The translations under genes and the position numbers were made by a program. Below, piece by piece: positions 1 to 10,540 of a stretch of 40,318 nucleotides of DNA. Numbering within the stretch: the stretch's first letter is position 1; the number at the start of each line of letters is the position of its first letter. The stretch lies in the NCBI GenBank assembly GCA_032718475.1, contig JAUCBJ010005024.1, forward strand, positions 1-40,318, given 5' to 3'. The DNA comes from Nemertoderma westbladi (taxonomy: Eukaryota > Xenacoelomorpha > Nemertodermatida > Nemertodermatidae). The notes under the pieces are model-generated. The model was not told where the DNA came from and did not search any database. It worked only from the letters and a program-made list of their open reading frames with translations.

Positions 1-3000
1 CCCCAGGGACCATTCGGTGTCCCACACCCCGTCCCTACCGGCAACCCTAGGGACCATTCGATGTCCCACACCCCGTCCCTACCGGCAACCCTAGGGACCA
101 TTCGGTGTCCCACACCCCGTCCCTACCAAGGGGGCAACCCTAGGGACCATTCGGTGTCCCACACCCCGTCCCTACCAAGGGGGCAACCCTAGGGACCATT
201 CGGTGTCCCACACCCCGTCCCTACCAAGGGGGCAACCCTATGGGACCATTCGGTGTCCCACACTCCATCCCTACCAAGGGGGCAACCCCAGGGACCATTC
301 GGTGTCCCACACCCCGTCCCTACCAAGGGGGCAACCCTAGGGACCATTCGGTGTCCCACACCCCGTCCCTACCAAGGGGACAACCCTAGGGACCATTCGG
401 TGTCCCACACCCCGTCCCTACCAAGGGGACAACCCTAGGGACCATTCGGTGTCCCACACTCCGTCCCTACCAAGGGGGCAACCCCAGGGACCATTCGGTG
501 TCCCACACCCCGTCCCTACCGGCAACCCTAGGGACCATTCGGTGTCCCACACCCCGTCCCTACCGGCAACCTAGGGACCATTCGGTGTCCCACACCCCGT
601 CCCTACCGGCAACCCTAGGGACCATTCGGTGTCCCACACCCCGTCCCTACCAAGGGGCAACCCTAGGGACCATTCGGTGTCCCACACCCCGTCCCTACCA
701 AGGGGCAACCCTAGGGACCATTCGGTGTCCCACACCCCGTCCCTACCAAGGGGCAACCCTAGGGACCATTCGGTGTCCCACACCCCGTCCCTACCGGCAA
801 CCCTAGGGACCATTCGGTGTCCCACACCCCGTCCCTACCGGCAACCCTAGGGACCATTCGGTGTCCCACACCCCGTCCCTACCAAGGCAACCCTAGGGAC
901 CATTCGGTGTCCCACACCCCGTCCCTACCGGCAACCTTAGGGACCATTCGGTGTCCCACACCTCGTCCCTACCGGCAACCTTAGGGACCATTCGGTGTCC
1001 CACACCCCGTCCCTACCGGCAACCCTAGGGACCATTCGGTGTCCCACACCCCGTCCCTACCGGCAACCTTAGGGACCATTCGGTGTCCCACACCCCGTCC
1101 CTACCGGCAACCTTAGGGACCATTCGGTGTCCCACACCCCGTCCCTACCGGCAACCTTAGGGACCATTCGGTGTCCCACACCCCGTCCCTACCGGCAACC
1201 TAGGGACCATTCGGTGTCCCACACCCCGTCCCTACCGGCAACCTTAGGGACCATTCGGTGTCCCACACCCCGTCCCTACCAAGGCGGCAACCCTAGGGAC
1301 CATTCGGTGTCCCACACCCCGTCCCTACCGGCAACCCTAGGGACCATTCGGTGTCCCACACCCCGTCCCTACCGGCAACCCTAGGGACCATTCGGTGTCC
1401 CACACCCCGTCCCTACCAAGGGCAACCCTAGGGACCATTCGGTGTCCCACACCCCGTCCCTACCAAGGGGTCAACCCTAGGGACCATTCGGTGTCCCACA
1501 CCCCGTCCCTACCGGCAACCCTAGGGACCATTCGGTGTCCCACACCCCGTCCCTACCGGCAACCCTAGGGACCATTCGGTGTCCCACACCCCGTCCCTAC
1601 CGGCAACCTAGGGACCATTCGGTGTCCCACACCCCGTCCCTACCGGCAACCTTAGGGACCATTCGGTGTCCCACACCCCGTCCCTACCAAGGGACAACCC
1701 TAGGGACCATTCGGTGTCCCACACCCCGTCCCTACCGGCAACCTAGGACCATTCGGTGTCCCACACGTCCCAGTGGACCATTCGGTTCCCACACCCCGTC
1801 CCTACCGGCAACCCTAGGGACCATTCGGTGTCCCACACCCCGTCCCTACCGGCAACCTTAGGGACCATTCGGTGTCCCACACCCCGTCCCTACCGGCAAC
1901 CCTAGGGACCATTCGGTGTCCCACACCCCGTCCCTACCGGCAACCCTAGGGACCATTCGGTGTCCCACACCCCGTCCCTACCGGCAACCCTAGGGACCAT
2001 TCGGTGTCCCACACCCCGTCCCTACCAAGGACAACCCTAGGGACCATTCGGTGTCCCACACCCCGTCCCTACCAAGGCGAACCCTAGGGACCATTCGGTG
2101 TCCCACACCCCGTCCCTACCAAGGCAACCCTAGGGACCATTCGGTGTCCCACACCCCGTCCCTACCGGCAACCTTAGGGACCATTCGGTGTCCCACACCC
2201 CGTCCCTACCGGCAACCTTAGGGACCATTCGGTGTCCCACACCCCGTCCCTACCGGCAACCTTAGGGACCATTCGGTGTCCCACACCCCGTCCCTACCGG
2301 CAACCTTAGGGACCATTCGGTGTCCCACACCCCGTCCCTACCGGCAACCCTAGGGACCATTCGGTGTCCCACACCCCGTCCCTACCAAGGCGGAACCCTA
2401 GGGACCATTCGGTGTCCCACACCCCGTCCCTACCAAGGCGGAACCCTAGGGACCATTCGGTGTCCCACACCCCGTCCCTACCGGACAACCCTAGGGACCA
2501 TTCGGTGTCCCACACCCCGTCCCTACCGGCAACCTTAGGGACCATTCGGTGTCCCACACCCCGTCCCTACCAAGGACCATTCGGTGTCCCACACCCCGTC
2601 CCTACCGGCAACCTAGGGACCATTCGGTGTCCCACACCCCGTCCCTACCGGCAACCTTAGGGACCATTCGGTGTCCCACACCCCGTCCCTACCGGCAACC
2701 CTAGGGACCATTCGGTGTCCCACACCCCGTCCCTACCGGCAACCTTAGGGACCATTCGGTGTCCCACACCCCGTCCCTACCAAGGCGGTAACCCTCAGGG
2801 ACCATTCGGTGTCCCACACCCCGTCCCTACCAAGGCGACAACCCTAGGGACCATTCGGTGTCCCACACCCCGTCCCTACCGGCAACCCTAGGGACCATTC
2901 GGTGTCCCACACCCCGTCCCTACCGGCAACCTTAGGGACCATTCGGTGTCCCACACCCCGTCCCCTACCAAGGCGACAACCCTAGGGACCATTCGGTGTC

Positions 3001-5315
3001 CCACACCCCGTCCCTACCGGCAACCTTAGGGACCATTCGGTGTCCCACACCCCGTCCCTACCAAGGCGGTAACTCTAGGGACCATTCGGTGTCCCACACC
3101 CCGTCCCTACCGACAACCCTAGGGACCATTCGGTGTCCCACACCCCGTCCCCTACCAAGGCGACAACCCTAGGGACCATTCGGTGTCCCACACCCCGTCC
3201 CTACCAAGGCGGTAACCCTAGGGACCATTCGGTGTCCCACACCCCGTCCCCTACCAAGGCGGTAACTCTAGGGACCATTAGGTGTCCCACACCCCGTCCC
3301 TACCGGCAACCTTAGGGACCATTCGGTGTCCCACACCCCGTCCCTACAGGCAACCTTAGGGACCATTCGGTGTCCCACACCCCGTCCCCTACCAAAGCGA
3401 CAACCCTAGGGACCATTCGGTGTCCCACACCCCGTCCCTACCGGCAACCTTAGGGACCATTCGGTGTCCCACACCCCGTCCTTACCGGTAACCCTCGGGA
3501 CCATTCGGTGTCCCACACCCCGTCCCTACCGGCAACCTTATGGACCATTCGGTGTCCCACACCCCGTCCCCTACCAAGGCGACAACCCTAGGGACCATTC
3601 GGTGTCCCACACCCCGTCCCTACCGGCAACCTTAGGGACCATTCGGTGTCCCACACCCCGTCCCCTACCAAGGCGGTAACTCTAGGGACCATTCGGTGTC
3701 CCACACCCCGTCCCTACCGACAACCCTAGGGACCATTCGGTGTCCCACACCCCGTCCCCTACCAAGGCGACAACCCTAGGGACCATTCGGTGTCCCACAC
3801 CCCGTCCCTACCAAGGCGGTAACCCTAGGGACCATTCGGTGTCCCACACCCCGTCCCCTACCAAGGCGGTAACTCTAGGGACCATTAGGTGTCCCACACC
3901 CCGTCCCTACCGACAACCCTAGGGACCATTCGGTGTCCCACACCCCGTCCCTACCGGCAACCTTAGGGACCATTCGGTGTCCCACACCCCGTCCCCTACC
4001 AAAGCGACAACCCTAGGGACCATTCGGTGTCCCACACCCCGTCCCTACCGGCAACCTTAGGGACCATTCGGTGTCCCACACCCCGTCCCTACCGGCGACC
4101 TTAGGGACCATTCGGTGTCCCACACCCCGTCCCTACCGGCAACCTTAGGGACCATTCGGTGTCCCACACCCCGTCCCCTACCAAGGCGACAACCCTAGGG
4201 ACCATTCGGTGTCCCACACCCCGTCCCCTACCAAGGCGACAACCCTAGGGACCATTCGGTGTTCCACACCCCGTCTCTACCGGCAACCCTCGGGACCATT
4301 CGGTGTCCCACACCCCGTCCCCTACCAAGGCGGTAACTCTAGGGACCATTAGGTGTCCCACACCCTGTCCCCTACCAAGGCGGTAACCCTAGGGACCATT
4401 CGGTGTCCCACACCCCATCCCTACCAAGGGGGCAACCCTAGGGACCATTCGGTGTCCCACACCCCGTCCCTACCAAGGCGACAACCCTAGGGACCATTCG
4501 GTGTCCCACACCCTGTCCCCTACCAAGGCGGTAACCCTAGGGACCATTCGGTGTCCCACACCCCATCCCTACCAAGGGGGCAACCCTAGGGACCATTCGG
4601 TGTCCCACACCCCGTCCCCTACCAAGGCGACAACCCTAGGGACCATTCGGTGTCCCACACCCCGTCCCTACCAAGGCGGTAACCCTAGGGACCATTCGGT
4701 GTCCCACACCCCGTCCCCTACCAAGGCGGTAACTCTAGGGACCATTAGGTGTCCCACACCCCGTCCCTACCGACAACCCTAGGGACCATTCGGTGTCCCA
4801 CACCCCGTCCCTACCGGCAACCTTAGGGACCATTCGGTGTCCCACACCCCGTCCCCTACCAAAGCGACAACCCTAGGGACCATTCGGTGTCCCACACCCC
4901 GTCCCTACCGGCAACCTTAGGGACCATTCGGTGTCCCACACCCCGTCCCTACCGGTAACCCTCGGGACCATTCGGTGTCCCACACCCCGTCCCCTACCAA
5001 AGCGACAACCCTAGGGACCATTCGGTGTTCCACACCCCGTCTCTACCGGCAACCCTCGGGACCATTCGGTGTCCCACACCCCGTCCCCTACCAAAGCGAC
5101 AACCTTAGGGACCATTCGGTGTTCCACACCCCGTCTCTACCGGCAACCCTCGGGACCATTCGGTGTCCCACACCCCGTCCCTACCAAGGCGACAACCCTA
5201 GGGACCATTCGGTGTCCCACACCCCGTCCCTACCAAGGCGACAACCCTCGGGACCATTCGGTGTCCCACACCCTGTCCCCTACCAAGGCGACAACCCTAG
5301 GGACCATTCACTGTC
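1..5315. repeat. 5.3 kb minisatellite, 44-50 bp unit
   Basis: About 110 head-to-tail copies of a 44-50 bp unit whose constant core reads ACCATTCGGTGTCCCACACC. The units differ mainly in a short linker after CCCTACC (GGCAA, AAGGGGGCAA, AAGGCGACAA, AAGGCGGTAA). Each unit carries GGGAC and GTCCC eight bases apart, a potential small hairpin. Long open frames across it are artefacts of a repeat free of stop codons. The array starts before the window and ends near 5315. It lies in the last visible intron of the Sp-like gene, between the exon for zinc fingers 1-2 and the unseen exon for finger 3. Linker types are regional: GGCAA types dominate to about 2750 and AAGGCG types after that. Confidence 0.97.
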
Positions 5316-6090
5316 CAACACCAGACAGTTTGCGCTCTGCAGTTCCATCGACTCGTCCCCGACTGCCCACTGACCCGACCGTTTCTCTACCGACGTACTA
5401 CCGACATCCGACGTACAGACTCCCACGTAGGAATGAGTTTTATTATGTTTAGCAAGATGGTCGCTCCTAGCGAATCGTTTAGAACAGTGCTGGCAACTAA
5501 AATTTCGCTCACCTAAAAAGGGATAGACAAATTAGGAAAGTCTTATCAAATAAATAATAAAGATCTACTTGTTTATGACTCTATACGAATATGATCAGTT
5601 TGCGTACCGGTTCAGTGGAGCAGTGACAGTCATCCATAGTCACGGCACTGATGTTACTTTCGCAGTGACAGATAGTCGTTTCTTTGGGTTAGGGTTTCTT
5701 GGTAAGGCCCAGACCTAATTAAAAGTTTCTTTTAACCCGAACCATAAGTCATAACTCATAATCACATAAGTTATGCGGAATTTCGGATATTACCGCCCTC
5801 AGCAGGTCCATGGTAATCCTCGATTAATATGAATTACCAACTGATACAATCTCTCCCAGACTGTTGGTGAATATGTGGCAAATGATGAATATAGAACAAT
5901 ATTGAAAATTGAAAACCCCGATCCAAAAAATCAGGATACCCAGTGCCAATGATGGAATCCCGAAAAGTCTGATATCCGGTTTAAAGTTTAAACACCAACT
6001 TAAGTTAAAAATAGTTAATGCAAATAACCATAAACGAAACACCTAGGCCTAATAAAGTAAAAGTAACATAACTACTTCCATGTGACTAAC
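5316..6090. other. Non-repetitive part of Sp-like gene intron 5
   Basis: About 775 bases between the minisatellite and the exon ending at 6091. I searched the minus strand for a finger-3 exon (a CxxC followed by an HxxxH pattern in the right phase) and found none. No other gene or repeat is recognised. The intron begins with a GTTAGT donor at 6090-6085. Confidence 0.6.
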
Positions 6091-6272
6091 CAGTATGAGT
6101 CCTCCGGTGTCTCTGTAACTCGTCACTGCGGGTGAACCCCTTCTGACATCCGGTATAATCGCATTGGAACGGTCTGATACCCACGTGAGCCCGTAAATGG
6201 GCCCGCAAGTGCGACGTTTTACCGTAGAGTTTATTACAAATGTAACATTTATGGAGCCTCCGTTGTTCCACC
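6091..6272 (-). CDS. Sp-like gene exon 5: zinc fingers 1 and 2
   Basis: The exon is bounded by a TTTTCCACAG acceptor (to 6273) and a GTTAGT donor (from 6090). After an AGG codon split with the previous exon it encodes [12 protein letters not shown], then [14 protein letters not shown] (finger 1) and [23 protein letters not shown] (finger 2), ending THTG in phase 1. The DNA-contact stretches KTSHLRAH and RSDELQRH are those of Sp proteins. Finger 1 is odd: its cysteines are spaced CxxC, not the CxxxxC usual in Sp finger 1, and the linker reads HVGIRPF, not HTGERPF. Finger 2 has the normal C-x4-C-x12-H-x3-H form. A second open frame over the same bases is a shadow, because it cannot be joined in phase to the Buttonhead exon. 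Confidence 0.93.
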
Positions 6273-7244
6273 CTGTGGAAAACAAACATAGGAACTTTAA
6301 TTCAAATAAAGCTTAAGGGGGGTGGGGGGGGGGGGGGGGGGGGGGGGAATACCATCAGAAAGAGAAACAACTAAACGAAATAAAAAATTTGAAAACAATT
6401 TTTTGACGCCCTCTAGCGCCAGAGATTTAAAGTAGAGATTAAAAAATGTCTCTAAACTCCCTACTCATCCATTATTTTACATATATTCCGATACCACATT
6501 TTTTAGAACCAGGATGATTTTCATCATAATTTCCGGCCACTTTTTGTATTTCTGAAAATTTGATATTTTGTAAAAAAAATTACAATAAACAAAAATTGAA
6601 AAACCAGAAAAAAAATGTTTTTTTTTTCTAATTTTTCATTAAAAAAATGGGGAAATATTATGAAATTAGAAAACTGGCTGAAATTTATTAAAGCTTATGG
6701 AATTGCCTTTAATTGCATTTAATATAAAGCAAAAATTGCAAAAACCGGTTAAGAAATGGTGGAGGAGTTTGTATTTTTCGTGTGAAAAATGTCATTCTGA
6801 GATAATCGCCTTCTAAGTTCAAACCTTCCCGCGCTGTATGGGGGTCTGGTTGGTTAATAGTGTCTGACATGAAGGTAACACACCAACGAGCTAAAATTAT
6901 ATTTATGGCGGTTTTCGGGGTCGCTGATTTCATTTCCGGTGTCAGTTTTAATATTTGGTGGAATCTAGTCTGTCCGTCGGCAGGTTGTCTGTCTTCCTTA
7001 CATTTTGACAGACTGATATTCCACGATAACTCGAAAACTAAAAGAGATCTCTCTAAAAGCTGTTTTCACATTTGAAATCCCCATTAAACTCTACTCTAGA
7101 TGCAATAAAACTAATTAATGTAGTATCTTTTATAGTCTGTGATCTGAGTAGTCCTTCTGACTACCACAGGCACTTAATATAGTATCCCGTTTAAATAAGA
7201 CGCGCCGCACTCAATGTTTTGTACAATCGGAACAATTTACATAC
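6273..7244. other. Sp-like gene intron 4, with a poly-G tract
   Basis: A 972-bp intron with a GTATGT donor and a TTTTCCACAG acceptor on the minus strand. It is AT-rich, with homopolymer A and T runs at 6570-6650 and a run of about 30 G near 6317-6347, broken by one T. Short open frames on both strands show no family resemblance. Nothing else is recognised. Confidence 0.7.
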
Positions 7245-7626
7245 CTCAAGTGCTTCGGTATATCAGAAAGACAGTTGGGGCAACTACAGGGCTGACGCTT
7301 GTTGATTTTCCCGTTGCCTTGGTTATGGTTTGGATGGAGTTGTTTACGCAGAGATTCCAGAGTCCGATCAGACCAACCATCCAGGGGTTGATCCTTCCTC
7401 AGGGAATCCGAAAACTTTGCCGGAGATGTGACCGACTTCCCAGACTCCCTGGTAGAGGCGACACTGAGCGGACTGGACACGTTGCTGTTGATAACCTTAA
7501 CTGTGTTTATCTGTTCTAGAATGTTGACCCCAGACAAGGTAATAACGCTGCCACCGGGCTGGGAGTTCACCTCTATTGTTCCCTTGTTTGAGGAACCGAG
7601 TTCGGGAACTTCTGTAGCTGGGAGAG
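7245..7626 (-). CDS. Sp-like gene exon 4: Buttonhead box
   Basis: The exon starts after TTTATTTATTGCAG and ends before GTATGT; 382 nt, phase 1 to phase 2. It encodes a Ser/Thr/Asn-rich stretch (PGGSVITLSGVNILEQINTV and onward), then a charged segment, then KRQPCSCPNC. The CxCPxC motif is the Buttonhead box, found just N-terminal to the fingers in Sp proteins and thought to support transactivation. The exon end gives PKHLR, the R codon being completed by the first base of the finger exon. The first codon is completed by the G that ends exon 3, giving Ala. This phase match supports both neighbours. Confidence 0.92.
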
Positions 7627-9097
7627 CTGCAATAAATAAATATAAATCGATAGATATTCCAGAACTATAGCTACAGCGCTACAGGCTATAACTGCTACCG
7701 CTACTGTATTGGTTTTGGTGGGATCCAGATTAAACAATAAATCCATGGGCTGTATTCACTATCAAACGTAAGGTAGCTTAGCAACCTGTAGCAAATCAAG
7801 TAAATGGTGAATAAAAACTCGCTGCATAATGGCCTATCAGGATACCTGAAAGTTGATCTGCAGACGCGGATTCGATCCCAGCTGGTGTCGAATTAATTTT
7901 TCCTATGCTATAGAGTTGTTCATCTGTATATAAATCCGGGTCTGAGGAAATGTAAGTACAACAGTATACAACATTATACTACAAACATACATTACATGAT
8001 ATATAACCGGGCGCGGGCATGTGGTTAAAGATAAATACCAATATCACAAAGAACTAAAAAGTGTATTTAGTAAGCCATTGTGCAGTAATGACGTTTAATG
8101 GCTAAGGGCACATACACTGTGACTGTAGTACCGATAGCCAGGGTTTTATTTTTTAAATGTACACTGAAAAGTTTATAAATGGTTGGAAAAAAATTAGAAA
8201 ATATAAATTTTGTTTAGGAAACCAAAATAATTTTTCAAACGAATTGAGAAAGTGAAAAGTAGGCCATGCAATTCTGCTGTATTGCATGTTTTCTACTTTA
8301 TTTTTTCATGCCGTAAATCCTGCAATCTTAGGTCCCCCACCTAATAATATTATTATCATTGAAATATTGACCTGATTAGGCCACTCCTACTTTTATTACC
8401 ACTATGGTAAACTAAAGCCATTTTATTGGAAAGGACAAGGAATACTCCACATATTATTATAAATATTATTTTATCATAATAATTAATTATTAACCAATAA
8501 CGCCCGACTATGGCATATAAACAAAGAACTTAAACGGCTTTCTAAATAAAAAAAATACCCCCTTTATTATTTACGCGCATACAATTGTAATTTTTATTAA
8601 CTTATTAGTTAGCTGTTTTAATTTACACAGGTCGCGTTAAATGCCTAAGGTTCCCGGTAGGATAACCACCCGGTCGCACTTGGTCCCCTTCTACTATGAC
8701 CGACTATGAGTATGGTAACTATACCTAACCAATACCAGCCATTATTTTCCATAAGTTTCCTTGAAAAGTGCTTAAGAGATATTATTTGATTTTTTTCATG
8801 TAATCCAGCATTTTGATTCCACAAAACAGGTTGTGAAGAAATAGCTAAGTAAAAAATATTTGTTTAATAATTTAATTTCAATATAATCCACAATGAATGT
8901 TAAATTCTGATTTAAAGTCGGTGTTCTTATTTCAATCTCTGTAGCAAATTAATTTGTTAGTTACAGTTTTAGAAATATTTCTAAACAAGTTTAAGATATT
9001 TAGAAATCATTGTTTTTATTTATAAATTTCATAACATATTTAGAAAAAAAAACCCAGCGCGGTACCTAACGGCAGTATGGTTAAATATGTTTTATGA
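7627..9097. other. Sp-like gene intron 3, 3' portion
   Basis: AT-rich intron sequence with no gene. A tRNA-like sequence lies at about 7818-7901 (separate entry). The rest is A/T-rich filler with short runs such as repeated TATTATTAT near 8345-8490. No open frame of note. Confidence 0.6.
7818..7901 (+). repeat. tRNA-derived (SINE-like) fragment
   Basis: Contains a B-box-like GGATTCGATCCC, an A-box-like segment about 40 bases upstream, and a TTTTT stop just downstream (7897-7901). It aligns by eye with the minus-strand tRNA-like sequence at 35564-35637: both read ATACCTGAA, then about 14 bases, GACGCGG/GTTCGATCCC, CTGGTG, GAATT and a T run. The T stem is imperfect here, so this is not a working tRNA. 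A dispersed tRNA-derived repeat is the simplest reading. Confidence 0.4.
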
Positions 9098-9255
9098 ATA
9101 TGGCATACATTTAGTATAAATATTCAATAATTTAATACGAGTTATATTATTGATCCTTTTTAATGATTTTTGCCTTGCTGAATTATTTCGATTGATATTA
9201 TAGGTCGTTTTAAATAATGTTTCAAAACTCATTATTTTGCTTAATATTATAGGTG
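9098..9255. repeat. Left arm of foldback element, split by the LTR element
   Basis: From ATATGGCATACATTTAG onward this matches, inverted, the sequence ending near 22720. The arm continues after the retroelement at 22173. It contains an internal stretch of about 50 bases missing from the right arm, which looks like a local duplication of the TATTATAGGT-GTTTTAAAT motif. With the retroelement removed the foldback is about 0.7 kb. Confidence 0.8.
9251..9255. repeat. Target site duplication AGGTG (left)
   Basis: The five bases AGGTG directly precede the left LTR and recur at 22168-22172 directly after the right LTR. A 5-bp duplication is normal for BEL/Pao integrases. Confidence 0.92.
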
Positions 9256-10462
9256 TGTTCGCGCTTTTGAAGACCTTTAGCAGTTTAACCTGCCAAAATT
9301 TATATGTCTTTTAGTTAATTAAAACACCTTTAGCATACGACAATATTTTATGCTAATAAACAAAACATTAACCGAAGCCAGCCCATGCGCGATCATTCAC
9401 CCGATGGATCTACACCCGGGAGGCTGAATTCGGCTGCTTAAATTTTATTATTGCAGTGTAAGGTTGCAGTGTAAACCTACTGTATTATTCGATTGATCGT
9501 TAATAATTAATTTCTGACAGATATTATTGGCTTTCGGGAAATATTAACAGTTCCTTTAGGACGTGGCGCTCTATCTATTTAAACAGAACTAGGACTTATA
9601 CTAAACGCAACGATAATGCTTATAATTAAAGTATAAGGCGCATTCTTTAGGAAATGCTTTGTTACCAATCACAATCATGTACACTATTCTGCCGACAGTC
9701 AGTAAATTTGATCACACATAAAGAGAGCAGCAATTGACTCATGTATGGTCTGCTAAATAACATTAGATTCAATACACACCACATTGACATAAATCGCAAT
9801 TGTTATATATAGCCTGTCTCTCTAACCTGTAGTGTATCAAGAAAATTGGGAAATTTGGGTGATTTATCAGTATTCTCCAAAGAGCAATATTTCCATCAAC
9901 AAATAGATACAATTAATAACTGACGGTAAATAACAGTACAAACAATATAATTAGTGCAGTTAAATTAAGTGAGTGAGACTAGTTAGTTGATTGATTGATT
10001 AGTAGGATAACAGTTATACTTTCGATAATTTAAGCAGTTTTACTAGAGTTCTTCCCAAAAGCCGGTGGTCTGGCGAAAAATGGGAACACAACAACAGAAT
10101 CATATGAAGAATCATATGACTACCTGACTATACGAGGATACCAACTACCCTTATTCCCCGAAGCTCCCGTCCAACACAGAGGATGAGCATAGAGATAGGA
10201 AATTCAGTTCAGTAGCTCTGGGATAGGTCAAAATCCACGCCCACTCAAATTCTATTGGCCGATACGGACAGCAGGGCTGAAGCAACCTCCCTAAGCTGGT
10301 TGGCCGATTAAACGGAGCCCAGATACCTTCGTACAGCACATCAGCCAATAAGCTGGTAGCTTGCACTATTTTAGCTATAGATCCCTTTTAGAGTATTCTA
10401 GCGACCGGGGGGGAACTGGCCAGCAAGGCAAACGAATCAGTTATCCCACAAAAGCTTTTACA
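9256..10462 (-). repeat. LTR (3' LTR of the minus-strand element)
   Basis: 1207 bp, TGTTCGCGC at the left end and CTTTTACA at the right end. It matches 20961-22167 over the full length with about four substitutions seen by eye (for example GATCG/GATCA near 9500 and GGCCG/GGTCG near 10303). A 71-codon open frame on the minus strand is present in both LTRs but shows no known domain. Confidence 0.96.
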
Positions 10463-10540
10463 CCGCTCCCAGAAAATGGGATTTAAGTCTATAAAATATA
10501 CAAAATCACAGTTTCTAAAATATAAAAATACTCTAAACAG

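Noticed and set aside
253-5452. Many proline- and histidine-rich open frames on both strands of the first 5.4 kb
   Set aside because: They are translations of the minisatellite, with repeat-driven openness in several frames, no start context, no codon bias and no conserved ends.
5824-6042. Hydrophobic 72-codon frame left of the finger exon, possible finger 3 exon or membrane protein
   Set aside because: No CxxC/HxxxH pattern, wrong phase and AT-rich composition. It lies in intron 5.
6049-6285. 78-codon frame overlapping the zinc-finger exon on the same strand
   Set aside because: It is the wrong frame. The splice phase from exon 4 and the C2H2 pattern both select the other frame.
10151-10366. 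71-codon frame in both LTRs
   Set aside because: Duplicated only because the LTRs are. No domain, and it lies within regulatory LTR sequence. Kept as a note, not as a gene.
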